NCBI RefSeq assembly: GCF_018143015.1
Contig: NC_054751.1
Coordinates: 31,076,347 to 31,140,346 of the forward strand
Direction of reading: 5' to 3'
Source: Lytechinus variegatus
Taxonomy: Eukaryota; Echinodermata; Echinoidea; Temnopleuroida; Toxopneustidae
DNA: 64,000 bases
Shown piece after piece: positions 38,901 through 50,900 of this stretch (positions within the stretch are counted from its first letter, which is position 1; every line of letters begins with the position of its first letter). The notes beneath the pieces were generated by a model. It was not told where the DNA came from. It made no database searches and worked only from the letters and a program-made list of their open reading frames with translations. The position numbers and the translations under genes are program-made.

Positions 38901-41900
38901 TTGGTAAATTAGATCTAGATCTATGTAAGTCTCTGGCTTTGATTAATTCCCTGTTTGGTCTCATCTCAAATGGTCTAGTCCATAGTCGAATGGGACAAGG
39001 GCAGATTGAGAGACAGGACCATCTTTCATCGCTAGGTTGAATACTAGTGCAGACGGGTTGAATACTAGTGCAAAAAACCGTCGCCGTATAATTCGATCGC
39101 CCGCGCACACAGTTGACTGGTTGAAGAAAAAAATAACGGAAAAAGAATAACCAGCATTTGCTCTTAGAAATAAGACGGGTCTGAAATTCAGGTAAATTCT
39201 ATGTTTCTATATATTTGAGGAAACTCTCCAAACGGGTTGAATACTAGTGCCCTTACGGTACGTCATACATAAGCGGTTCAAGGGTCGACGCTATTGTATT
39301 TCCATTGTTTACATGTGGAACGGGGGTCTACGCGGCATCAGTTAGGTAAGAAATCTTCATTTTTTTATATTTTTTATAATAATATTTAAAACCTTCCTAC
39401 GCATTAGGCGTAGGAAGATGTAAGAATGAATAGAATTCTTGTGATTTTGGTTTAAAAAGATGGATTTTCTAGGGAAATCCATCTTTGTTTTGGTCCTTCG
39501 CTTAAGACACTATGGAGAGAGTGTCAAGAAGTCAATGATGAAGAAGTATATGACATATCTAAAAAAAATCATCATCATTGCGTCCTCAAGACTAATACTA
39601 ACGTATCTTATGGTGTGTTTATGCTTCCATTGCGAGGACAGAATCAGCGATTTCAAACGTCGATTCAAAACGCCGATCGTAAACGTGGTTCTGGGAGTGC
39701 TGTTTATGCTTAACTTTTCAGAGCATATCATGATCTCCAGCTGGCTTCGCATCGTAAAGCGAGGTCAAATTGGGCGCGCCTTTTTTCAAAAGTTTTTTTT
39801 TTCCGATTGTTGTTTTTACGTAGAGATGACAAGGAGCAATACGACTGTATTTGCCCGCGGATTTTCATCTCACCGGAAGCATGTACCAAATGACGTCATT
39901 TAAACACGTTTATGATCGTGGTTCTGTTTATACTTCCCCAGAAAGCCTGATTCTGGTCAAACAACGTTTACAAACGCACCTTTTTGTGAGTTTACGATCG
40001 GCGTTTTGAAACAGCGTTTAAATGAAAGTAAGCATGGACGCAACCGTGTTTTGGACTAATCACGTTTGGAAACGCTGATTCTGGCCTGAAAAGTGGAAGC
40101 ATAAACACGGCCTTACTCTCACCTAGCCAGGCGGCTTCTAGTTCTAGAGAGTAAAAAAAAGAGACTTGCCCGATGTTTACACCGCCATCTTGTTTTCTAT
40201 TGTTCTTCACCCACGATACGGACGCTTGAGTCGCGTAACGTGGGTGAGAGTAGCCAGGCGGCTTCTAGAGAGTAAAAATCATTTACTAACGTAAGGTTAC
40301 TCTCATCCGAAGCCAGGTCTTCCTTCTCATTGACCCACACGACGGAAGCCAAACCACCTGAAACTTTCACCCCCAAGATTTCTACTTTCCTTAATAGAAA
40401 AGATCTAGGCCTAAATCATGTACATTGAAAAAACTTCATTTCCGACATTTCTACGCTCTCGTTATTTTTGAACAAGAATTCATCAAAAAAAATGAGAGAA
40501 ATATTGTGAAAAGACGGAAGAGACTTGCCCGATGTTTACGCCGCCATCTTACTTCCTATTGTTCTTCGCCAACGTTACCTGACGCACGCGTCTATGAGAA
40601 GGAAGACCTGGCTTCGTATGAGAGTAACCTTACGTTAGTAAATGATTTTTACTCTCTAGAAGCCGCCTGGCTACTCTCACCCACGTTACGCGACTCAAGC
40701 GTCCGTATCGTGGGTGAAGAACAATAGAAAACAAGATGGCGGTGTAAACATCGGGCAAGTCTCTTTTTTTTCATGACAATTTTTCATTTTTTTAATGAAT
40801 TCTTGTCTAAAAATAAAATCCATAGCATAGAAATGTCGGAAATGAAGTTGTATCCCAGGTACATGATTTAGGGCTAGATCTTTTAGACAGAAAGTAGAAA
40901 TCTCGGGGGCAAAAGTTTCAGGTTTTGGCTGCCTACATGCACATGTATACAATAGAAGCCCTGGCTTCGTATGAGAGTAAGTTACGTTAGTAAATGATTT
41001 TTACTCTCTAGAAGCCTCCTGGCTAGACTGGATTAGCATTACATCGGCTAATTAACAAATTTGGGGACAAATTTAATGATGTGAAAGATTCTTACTAGTT
41101 TTTAAATAATAATTATCTTATTTAGATCTACTGAAAAATATGTCTACAACTCAAAATAGTTTGTGTGTACAGAATTCAGATAAAATTATTTACGTCTATA
41201 ACTTAAAAACTGGTGTCTGAATTCTGATTTGATAACTTGTCTATACACTGTAGTAATAATTCTAATAATGCTAAAACCCCATTTTTACAATGCATTTCAT
41301 AAATTGCTATTTGAAATTACTCTGATTATTTATGTCTGTCCTTAATGTGCCTGTCCCTTACAGAAAAAAAAGCTGATGTACTAAAGAAAGAGAAGGAGTT
41401 CCTAAACACCGCAACCAGAGTAGATGAGGCTATGGATGAGTCTGATGCCACAGATGAGGACATGGAGGATGAGGCTTCAACCTCAAAAAAAGATGTGAGA
41501 AAGAGGGTACGTTGAAACTTTACATTCAACTTAAATTTTTAAGACGTGCATGGATCAGGAAATTTTGAAGCATACTAGCCAGGAAATTTAGTCCAAAGTG
41601 ATAAGTGTTTACCTGAAGCAGGCCAGACTTTATTCTGTGATTTGCAAAAAAAATGACAAAAAAAAAAACATAACTTGATATCGCTGCCAGTGGTGATTCA
41701 AAAAATTGCTCTTAAATTTCTACTTGAAAAAAAAAATTGATGGAATTGGAAAGTATTGGTGGTACTACTTCAATAAAAGAAAATTCATTAGAAAAACTAA
41801 AAATAGTGATACACTTATGAATTTTGTCTGGATTCCTAGTCTAGATACAGAATTGCATTGGATTTGCACATGACCGCGTACCCAGGTGTCGCAAATTTGA

Positions 41901-44900
41901 ACTCAGAAGATATGCGAGACTTAAATGTGAGTGGCGCGGCGCGGTCACCCCAAAAATCGTAGCTGGATGGTCTTGAAAAATGTTGAGCGGGGGAGTGGGG
42001 GCTACATAAAATTTTAATTTTAAAAATTCTAAACATATTCCATATCTGTTCATATTTTATTTCCATTTTTGGTTGCAGGTTGGGAAAGCTGACAGATCTG
42101 CTATGGCAGAGCTTCTAAAGAAGAAAAAGACTGAAGACCAGCGGAACCATAAAGGTCAGTTTAAAAGTTTATTATTTACGGCAAGATTCTGTGGCCAATT
42201 AAATGAAAAATCATGACCAGAAAACAAAATTCTCAGATGTCCAGAAAGAGTATCTTCTCCAGAGCATTGCATTCATGCTTTTGGTGCAAATAGAATTTTA
42301 CATCACAACAAAGAATACCTCTTAATTATCGAAGGTTAAACATATACCACATAAAAATTGTATCTGAAATTATGATGGAGTAGATGCTCTTTCAGGACAT
42401 ACATCTATATGAGATGAGAGTTATGTTTTCCGGACATGCTTTTTCATTAAATTGGTGATTTTTTTAAATGTTAAAGTTTTTTTCTGACTCTCTTGGTATA
42501 TCATTGTAGGATATTGGCACTCTAAATGGATGAATTTCCATTGCTAGCCCTGGCATATCAACATTCACAAATAACACTGTGTCTCACACACAGATTTGCG
42601 TTATGGTAAATTCTAGTAGAAGGGGCTATGAAATGATGTGTCTGAGGATATATCCACCGCAAAAATAAAAATCACTTTCAATTTTTGAAAAAATTGCATT
42701 TTGGCCAATTCATATCGTCTGTGATGTCATAAAATCATATTCTAAAAAAATCTCTGTTCTTTAATGATATTTATCAAACCTTCACTGATATATTTCTCAA
42801 TTTTTTTTTGTTTCTTATTACAACCAATTATTCATCAGGGTGAACTTCCCCTTTGATAGCTTTTACATTTTCTTGTGTATTTTGCCAAGAATGATTGTCT
42901 CTGCGTGAATCTACAAATGAATTCAGAATATCACAATTACTGTAAATAGGAAGATGCTCTATAATTTCTCATATTACCAAGCTTGTCAATAATTTCAAGG
43001 CGGAGGGTTAGGGTGAATCTCCCTGAAAGAGAAACTACATGTACTAGAATAGCACAGTCTCTCCAAATGGTAATCTACGGTGAAAATAAGTTTTTGATGT
43101 GGAAACAAAAACAAACTAACAGAAAACAAAGGAAAAGGACACTGACTTTGATTTGAATCTACGTAACCATAGAAAACATTTTAATGTTTTAAGTAAGTGA
43201 TTGATCTTCACAAATGTCTTGTCATTTTACATTTTACAATGATGCTGCCTGTCACCGGTACAATTTCTTCCAGAGCGGCGGACCAAAAAAATTAGAAATT
43301 CACAGAGTCAAAGGCTTAGACAATCAACCAGTTTAAGAACTTAATTTCCTTTAAGTCACTTCCTTGTCATTTCATAAGATATTTTCAATCAAGTAGGACT
43401 ATAGAAATAAGATTACCGAGCCTGAAATCTTGATTTTCTTGCTTTAACTTATCCGCCCCTAATATTATAATCCTGTTTCATGGGTATGCATGGTTTTTTT
43501 GTTGTGTTTGTGACTCTTAGATACTCCACTGCAGCTGAGTAACCAACAGTCACAAACAGACGGAACTTGACTTGGCTTTAATTAATATTTATATATGATG
43601 TAGAGTCTTTGATAAAAGTTTGAGACTTTGAGCCAGTTTTTGTGTCCTTTCATTTTCTTATATTCAGCACACACAACAAGCATGACAACAATTTCCCTGC
43701 ACTTCCACGGGCCAAGTACGTGCACGCATGGGCCAGAAGCTGAAAGATGTCCGTGCATCTCGAAGACGTGCAGAAAAGCAGGTTTAAGTGTGATACCTTT
43801 TTTTTTGTTTGGAAATAAGCCTTAATATTGCCTCATACGAGTCATTAAAAAACCCATTTTATTCTGATCATGGGTATATATTACACGAAAATGTCTTTCA
43901 TGTATTATGACATGTCTGCTAATACAGCCAACTCAGGTTTATATAGTGTGTGCTTTCAAAATTTATCATGACATGCCAACTCCTGCTTTATCACCTTGTG
44001 ATATTCATCAAACTCAGATTGATATATTTTTATATTTATACTATGACAAATCATTTTCTTGCCATGTGCCTTCCGTTTGATACTGTTTCCAAGTTCCAAC
44101 TAATACAAAGGAATACTTATATGCAGCTATATGGACGCTAGTATATGCACTTCATGCAAGAGATTTGTGGACATTTTTTGGCTCTTGTTCATATTTTTCT
44201 GATATTTGTATATAGGTGTGAAAAGGCAAAATATATGCAAAGTGTTCTTATTTTTGAAAAATAAATGTTGGTTACTTGTTCCTGTTTCGAAATTTCACAA
44301 CTCTCTGTGATGGTAGGGATTTGCTTTACTACATGTATAGGCGTTGCTTTTCCGACTACGGCGGCGTCGTCGTCAACATTGAAATCTTAACCAAGGTTAA
44401 GTTTTTGAAATGTCATAACTTAGGAGTTAGGAAGTATATGGACCTAGTTCATGAAACTTGGACATAAGTGTAACGAAGTATCACTGATCATCTTGCATGA
44501 GTGTCCAGGTTGAATGATCAAGTTCATTTAGGGTCTAAGTGTTTTTATGTCATAACTTTAAAAATGTAAGGGACTATTTTATGAAACTTGTACAAAAGTT
44601 AAATTGCTGATAATCTTACATTAGTGTCAGCCTGTCAGGTCACATGATCAAAGTCAAAGGTCACAGCACTGAAACCTGAACTGTTAATTTTTTTAACTGT
44701 CATCATCATGATCCTATTTCATGAACTTGAACATAAGGGTAATCAAGTACCACTGACAATGAGTTTCAGGTCACATTGTCAAGGCCAATGATCATTTATG
44801 GTCAATAAAATTTGACCATGTTTGGTTATCAAAATTGAAATCTTTAACCAAAGTTTTTGAGATGTCATCTTAACTTTGGAATTTTATCGACCTAGTTTAG

Positions 44901-47900
44901 GAAAATTGGACATGAGTATTTAAAGCCTGTGTATAGCTTTGGTAAAGGGTCAATAATGTGATTGATAATCGAATATCATCTAATATGACAGTCTTACTGA
45001 AGCGTAGAGACCGTTAGATATTTTTCCAACTGCACTTCTCTGAGAAAATTTCAAATATTCAAATCTTGGATATATAGCGCCCTCTCTCGGCGATGCTTGT
45101 TTTAAATTTAAAAAATGGGCATTCAAGCGCTTATTTTATAAATTTAGTGATGAGATATCCAAAAGTTACAGACAAAGAACATATCTTGAAAGTTTAAGCC
45201 CATTCCATGATTTGGAATAGGATTTAATTGAAAGACAAAAACGCACAGATATTTTAATTTGATCGGGTGACCCGATCAAGTTAAATTTCCATGTAAAATT
45301 GCAAAATTTATCCTGTAAAACACATTTTCATTTCATATCCTCCACATCATAACTGTTATAGGGCATATCCATTCATATTAGCTAGCAATGAATTGGAATA
45401 GTGATAGGTGCATTTTGGTGGATTTACCAAAACTATACACAAGCTTTAAGTTTCACTTATCATCTTGCATGAGTTTTAGGTCACATGATTAAGGTCAAAG
45501 GTCACTTAGGGTCAATGAACTGTGACCATGCTCGAGATATTTTTTTAAATGTCATAACTTTGAAAGATTATGGATCTGGTTCATGAAACTTGGATATAAG
45601 GGTAATCAAGTATCATTGATAGTCTTGCACTAGTTTTTAGTCAAATGATTAAGGTCAAATGTCATTTAACTTTGACTATGTTGGGAGTAATTTTAGAAAT
45701 GTCTTCATAACTTTGAAAGTAAACTTGAACATTAGGGTAATCAAGTATCACTGTTTTTATTCAAAGTCAGCATTGTTGCTATATTGAATTGCGTGACGCA
45801 GGCGAGACTGTCAGAGGCGTTCCACTTGTTTTTTTTTCAAGTAACCTTTTCTTTTAAGGTTAAACAGGTTATTTTAGTTCGGTGTTTTCATCACTTGTAA
45901 CCTTGCAAATCTTGTTTCGAATGAAGATACTTGCATTTGAATGAAAGAACAACCTCAAAGATAAATTTGTCAGAATATAGACTCATAAATGTTAGATACC
46001 TTAAAGGGGTACATATCAAAATAAATATAGTAAAATCCACCGAGCAAAACGCTGAAAATCTGACAGCAAATAGTGAAGTTATAGAATTTCAAGCTTAGCA
46101 ATATTTTGTGAAAATAGTCATATGCAAGTCATCATGAATGTGCAATAGGTTGACTAATGATGTCATGTCCCCACCTTCCTTTTTCTTATTTTATTTAATA
46201 AAATCATGATCATTTCATATTTTCCTACATGTGTACACAACATGTCTCCCTTGTAACAAAATAAGTTGGCACAATGATTTTCTTACAAACTAAATCAGTT
46301 GTCAATCCAATTTTTGTAATTATATTTGGTGACAAAATTTGACTAAATATAATTTTTTGAAATAAAATACAAAAGATTACGTGGGGATATCATCAGCTTG
46401 CTCATTGCATATTCATGAAGACATGCATAGCACTGTTTTGCCCTAGTAATGCAAAAGTTAAAAATGTAATGACTTTGTCATCCTTGTCAGATTTTTATGA
46501 AATTTTCAGTATTTTGTTTGTCTCATTTTACTTTATTTGTTAAAATTGTATTATGTCAGCCTGGAGTACCCCGTTAATATGTTTACATTTAAGAAATATT
46601 TCATACCAGGCTTGTTTTCCCAAACAATTTCATTCCACAACGTATGTTTACTTGTGAAAATCGAGGAGAAAAATTCATGTTTGTATTCACTGTGCTGGTA
46701 TTTATGACCCAGTTATTTTCATGTTGCTTTTATTTTATTACTGTTTATTAAACTGAACGAAATGAATTTTTTCATTTTTTATTTCTAATTATATTTTCTC
46801 GTGTCTTGTGGATTGCTCTCCCTACTCTTCAGATTGGGACCAAAGCACAATGTCTACCATGATACAACCACCCAAGTACCTACAGCCAGTGACAACAGAC
46901 AAATTCTCAAATCAATTATGTTGTGATCAGGAGGATGGAAATTTTTAGTGTTGATTTTTTTTTCTTTTTTACAACTGGGTATGCAAAATGATGAAAGATA
47001 TATTCTAAAATTTGATTTGAATTGGTGACACTATTATTAGCTTCCACTCCTATTGAGATCAGCACTAATTGGCAATGATGGTATACTTTTGTGGTCAAGA
47101 TCGCGGGACACTGTGCTTCGTTCCAGTTGGCCTGTGTTGCAGTGGTCTACATGGTATGTGCTGCATGGGTATGTAGTGGACTGCATGTGGTAAATGAGCT
47201 AGTGGCACATGCATACCACAGTTTGGTGGATTGTGTAATCAATGTCCGTGTGGTGGACTGTGTGGTAGACATCACAGTAAGATGAGCACCATAGTGTGGG
47301 GGACTATGTGGTGTATGTCATAGTGTGGGGGAGTATGTGGTGTATGTCATAGTGTGGTGGACTCTGTGGTATATGTCATAGTGGGGTGGACTCTGTGGTA
47401 TATGTCATAGTGTGGTGGACTCTGTGGTATATGTCATAGTGTGGTGGACTATGTGGTATATGTCATAGTGTGGTGGACTATGTGGTATATGTCATAGTGT
47501 GGTGGACTATGTGGTGTATGTCATAGTGTGGTGGACTATGTGGTGCATGTCATAGTGTGGTGGACTCTGTGGTATATGTCATAGTGTGGTGGACTCTGTG
47601 GTATATGTCATAGTGTGGTGGACTATGTGGTTGATGTCATAGTGTGGTGGACTATGTGGTGTATGTCATAGTGTGGTGGACTATGTGGTGAATGCCACAG
47701 TGTAAAGGACTATGTGGTTATAAATGTGTGGTACACAGTGTGTTTAATATGTGTTTCGGACTATGTGGCGACTGTGTGGCAACACTGTGTTACACAGTGT
47801 TGTAAACACAGTGTTACCACACGTCCCAAAATAATATATTAAACACATGTGGTACACGCTGTGAACACACTGTGGTACACACTGTGTTACACACTGTGGT

Positions 47901-50900
47901 ACACACTGTGTTACACACTGTGGTACACACTGTGGTACACCCTGTGTTACACACTGTGGTACACACTGTGGTAACACTGTGTTTGTTCCATAAGGGTCTC
48001 TTCAGCGGCGATCGCTGGAGGACGGGTGTCTGTACTAGCCCTGACTCTGGCCTTGCAAGGGTAGGAGCTAAGTAAGACAGGGCACCCTTACTTTCGAATA
48101 GAAAGTGAGGTTCAGGCCAGAAACCGACGGTCCCGTCGCCTGGGCGGACGGACCGCGGACGTGATAGGTTGCCCCCTCAAAGCAGCCAAACATTCTCACG
48201 AGAGAAGTGCGGCATGCGGTATGTAAGAGATTCTTACCTCCAATCTACGGGCCCGCTTAGGGGGTAGAATGGAGAGAGTTACCGCTGAAGGAGTCGTCGC
48301 CGTACGTGGGCTTGACGTAGAGGGCGAATTCGGGAGTACCTGCATAAAAAGGGGAATACCCATGCAGGTAACTCGCCGATGGCTCCCCGGAGTGCGGGTT
48401 GGCGAGAGAAGTCTCAATCCGCTCAATACCCGACGCCAGCAATAAGACCGCGGCGGTCTTATAATGACGGAGAACACGAGGATAAGAACCCGTAATGCTC
48501 GGGGACGCATAGATGCAGCCTGAACGGATGCAAAGTCCAGCCGTCGGTCACCGAGAGCTTGCCGACATATTGATGCTTGAAAGCCGTATGTCGGAAGCAC
48601 CTGCATAGAAACGGGGGTCACCGTGTAGGTGAACAGCGTTTCAATAAATGCCCGGTGTGAGAGGACAGGTGATTGCTTGAGCCGCACAGTGCTTAGCAAG
48701 GCGGCTGAAGCTGATATGAAGCGTGGGTGAATTACCCGCACTGCTCATGGGAGTATGTGCGACGCCTGACCCACAAATATCGGGAGTCTGGTGACATAAT
48801 GGAGGGCGATGCCCGTATGTCGATAACACCTGTGTATTAGCGGGGATTTCCCTTGCAGGTGCGTGAGCCGGCGAATCATGAAATCGCCGGTGACTCTCCG
48901 AGGTGCAAGATGGCGAATGTCTGCTTAACCTGCCCGGTGCTCGACACGGCGGTTTTAGCTGACAGGGAGCATGAGGATAAAGATCCGTGATGCTCGAGGG
49001 CGTTCTGTTGTAACATGAAGTTACGACGCCTGGCCATCGGCACAAGAATCAGAAAGAAAGGTCTGCCCGCAAAGTGGGATTAGCGACCTAGACTTTCTTC
49101 TTGTTATTCCTCTTCTGTGCGGCCCCCGCCGGGGGGCAGAAGAGGGAACAATCATCGGGAGTCTGGCGACATAGTGGCGGGCGACGCCCGTATGTCGATA
49201 GCACCTGTGTATTAGCGGGGATTTCCCTTGCAGGTGCGTGGGCCGGCGAATCATATTGCCGGTGACTCTCCGAGGTGCGAGACGGCGACTGTCTGCTTGA
49301 CCTGCCTGGTGCTCGACACGGCGGTTTTAGCTGACAGAGAGCATTAGGATGAAGATCCCTGATGCTCGAGGGCGTTCTGTTGTAACATGAAGTTACGACG
49401 CCTGGCCGTCGGCACAAGAATCAGAAGGGAAGGTCTACCCGCACAGCGGGGTTAGCGACCTAGAATTTCTTCTTCTTCCTCTTCTATGCGGCCCCCGCCG
49501 GGGGGCAGAAGAGGGTATAATGATCGGGAGTCTGGTGACATAATGGCGGGCGACGCCCGTATGTCGATAGCACCTGTGTATTAGCGGGAATTTCCCTTGC
49601 AGGTGCGTGAGCCGGCGAAACATGATATTGCCGGTGACTCTCCGAGGTGTGTTGGATGGCCGGTGTCTGCTTGATCCGCTCGGTTGGTAGTACCGTCGGC
49701 TGAAGCAGGCAAGCCTGGGGGTAAAAACCCGCAGTGCTGGAGGGCACTCTAGATTAGCTTGAGAAGCTGAGAGGCCTGGCCATCAAAAGAATCAGAGGAC
49801 AGACCGCCCGACGGAGCGGGGCTTACGTCTGTGGTTCTCCTCTTCTTTTCTTCTTCTTCGGTTGCTCCGGCGCCGGAGCGGAAGAAGGGACAAGAGGCTG
49901 GGCTGCGCCTGTCTTCCTCTCCTTAGCTCTCCCACGGGGAGAGCTAGCCGAGCGAGAGGAGGCGTCGGCCGTATCTGACGGCGTCAGATTGAATTGAGAG
50001 TCCGACACGGTCGGACTCAGGTGCCTCTTCCGACTAGGGGCTGGTAGCCCTTTGCCGACGCTCCCTAGAGGGGTCTTACACGGCATCGAGCCTAGTCTTT
50101 GCCGGGTGGAGAGACCCGTGCTCTCCCCCCGGACTTTAGGTGACCCGATGGCCGGTGGGTCTGACAGCCCTAGAGGAGTCGCCGTTTTCTGTACTAGTGC
50201 GACGCTCCCCAATAAGGTTCAGGTTCCGGGACGGAAGCCTTGGCCATCACCGTGCGGGCACGTGGTCGCAAATCCACGGTTCCACCCTTATTAAGCGGGG
50301 CACGTGAACGCGCGTCCACGGTTCCACCCCTTTGAGAGCCCACGGGGCTCTGACTCTGTTCTCGCTATCTATACTACCTGTGGTGGGGGATAAGACCCCG
50401 GTGTCGGGCCCCGAAACAGCAGCCGCCTGAGGCCCTTCAGAAAGAGAGTCCGAAAGGCTCATTATTGCCGTAGGGTGATCTAGTAGTAAGATAGAAAAAA
50501 AGAGAAGCAAAGGGGGTAGGGGGGTAACAAACCCCAACCCAGAAGACAAGGCCCTCAAAAAGCGGACTTTTGAGAGTCAAAAACGGATCTCACAAGGATG
50601 ATACAAGGTAAAATCCCAGAACAAAGGAAACAGTAATAATTAAGAATTATTAAGAGACACTGTCCCTGAAGTCCGTTAGAAAAATTAATTATTTGATTAT
50701 CACAACAAGAATCTGCTTCCGCCAAAATTCTGAAAAGAAGGAAGGGGGGAAGCATCTAAAAAGAAGAAAACACTAAGTTTTTTTTTGTTGTTGTTGTTGT
50801 TTTGTTGTGTCCACCTGTTCAAAAGAAAAAAAAAAAAATTTTTCTTGAGGTGAGGATCAGCTAAGGAAAAAAGGGGAGCAAGATTCCCTTTCTTTTTTTT

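Larger units (their letters stand above)
38217..39594. mobile_element. Long-TIR MULE-type element with 9-bp TSD, carrying nested elements
   Basis: Identical ATACTAACG lies at 38208-38216 and 39595-39603. Termini TAGTCTTGAGG and CCTCAAGACTA begin inverted arms of about 200 bases that include 'gacactctctccatagtgtc', 'aagatggatttccctag' and 'cacaagaattctatt'. Inside are a TA-flanked element (38648-39258) and a small palindrome (38463-38619). The 39460-39903 frame crosses the right arm and is not a gene. Confidence 0.88.
35149..47993. mobile_element. Inner inverted-repeat unit with minisatellite ends
   Basis: Left edge CCTTATGGAACAAACACAGT and right edge ACTGTGTTTGTTCCATAAGG are inverted copies, extending through 'gttaccacagtgtg'. 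Both edges run into tandem repeats: 35156-36172 at the left and about 47270-47990 at the right. No target duplication was identified at the borders with the GC-rich arms. It encloses the four-exon gene at 36729-46948. It could be a DNA transposon with subterminal arrays or a segment flanked by inverted satellites. Confidence 0.6.

Noticed and set aside
39460..39903. 147-residue plus-strand frame
   Set aside because: It runs across the right arm of the 38217-39594 element, its target duplication and the next MITE, so it is not a gene.
43660..43780. Extra exon of the nested gene (acceptor ttatattcag, donor-like gtttaag)
   Set aside because: In the phase set by the preceding exon it hits a TGA, and skipping it gives perfect continuity to the exon at 46833. 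Possible alternative exon only.
47744..48075. [13 protein letters not shown] repeat frames
   Set aside because: Translated minisatellite at the right end of the inner unit, on both strands.
48196..49747. Several minus-strand frames of 62-181 residues
   Set aside because: They are the same tandem repeat read in different frames; not annotated as separate genes.
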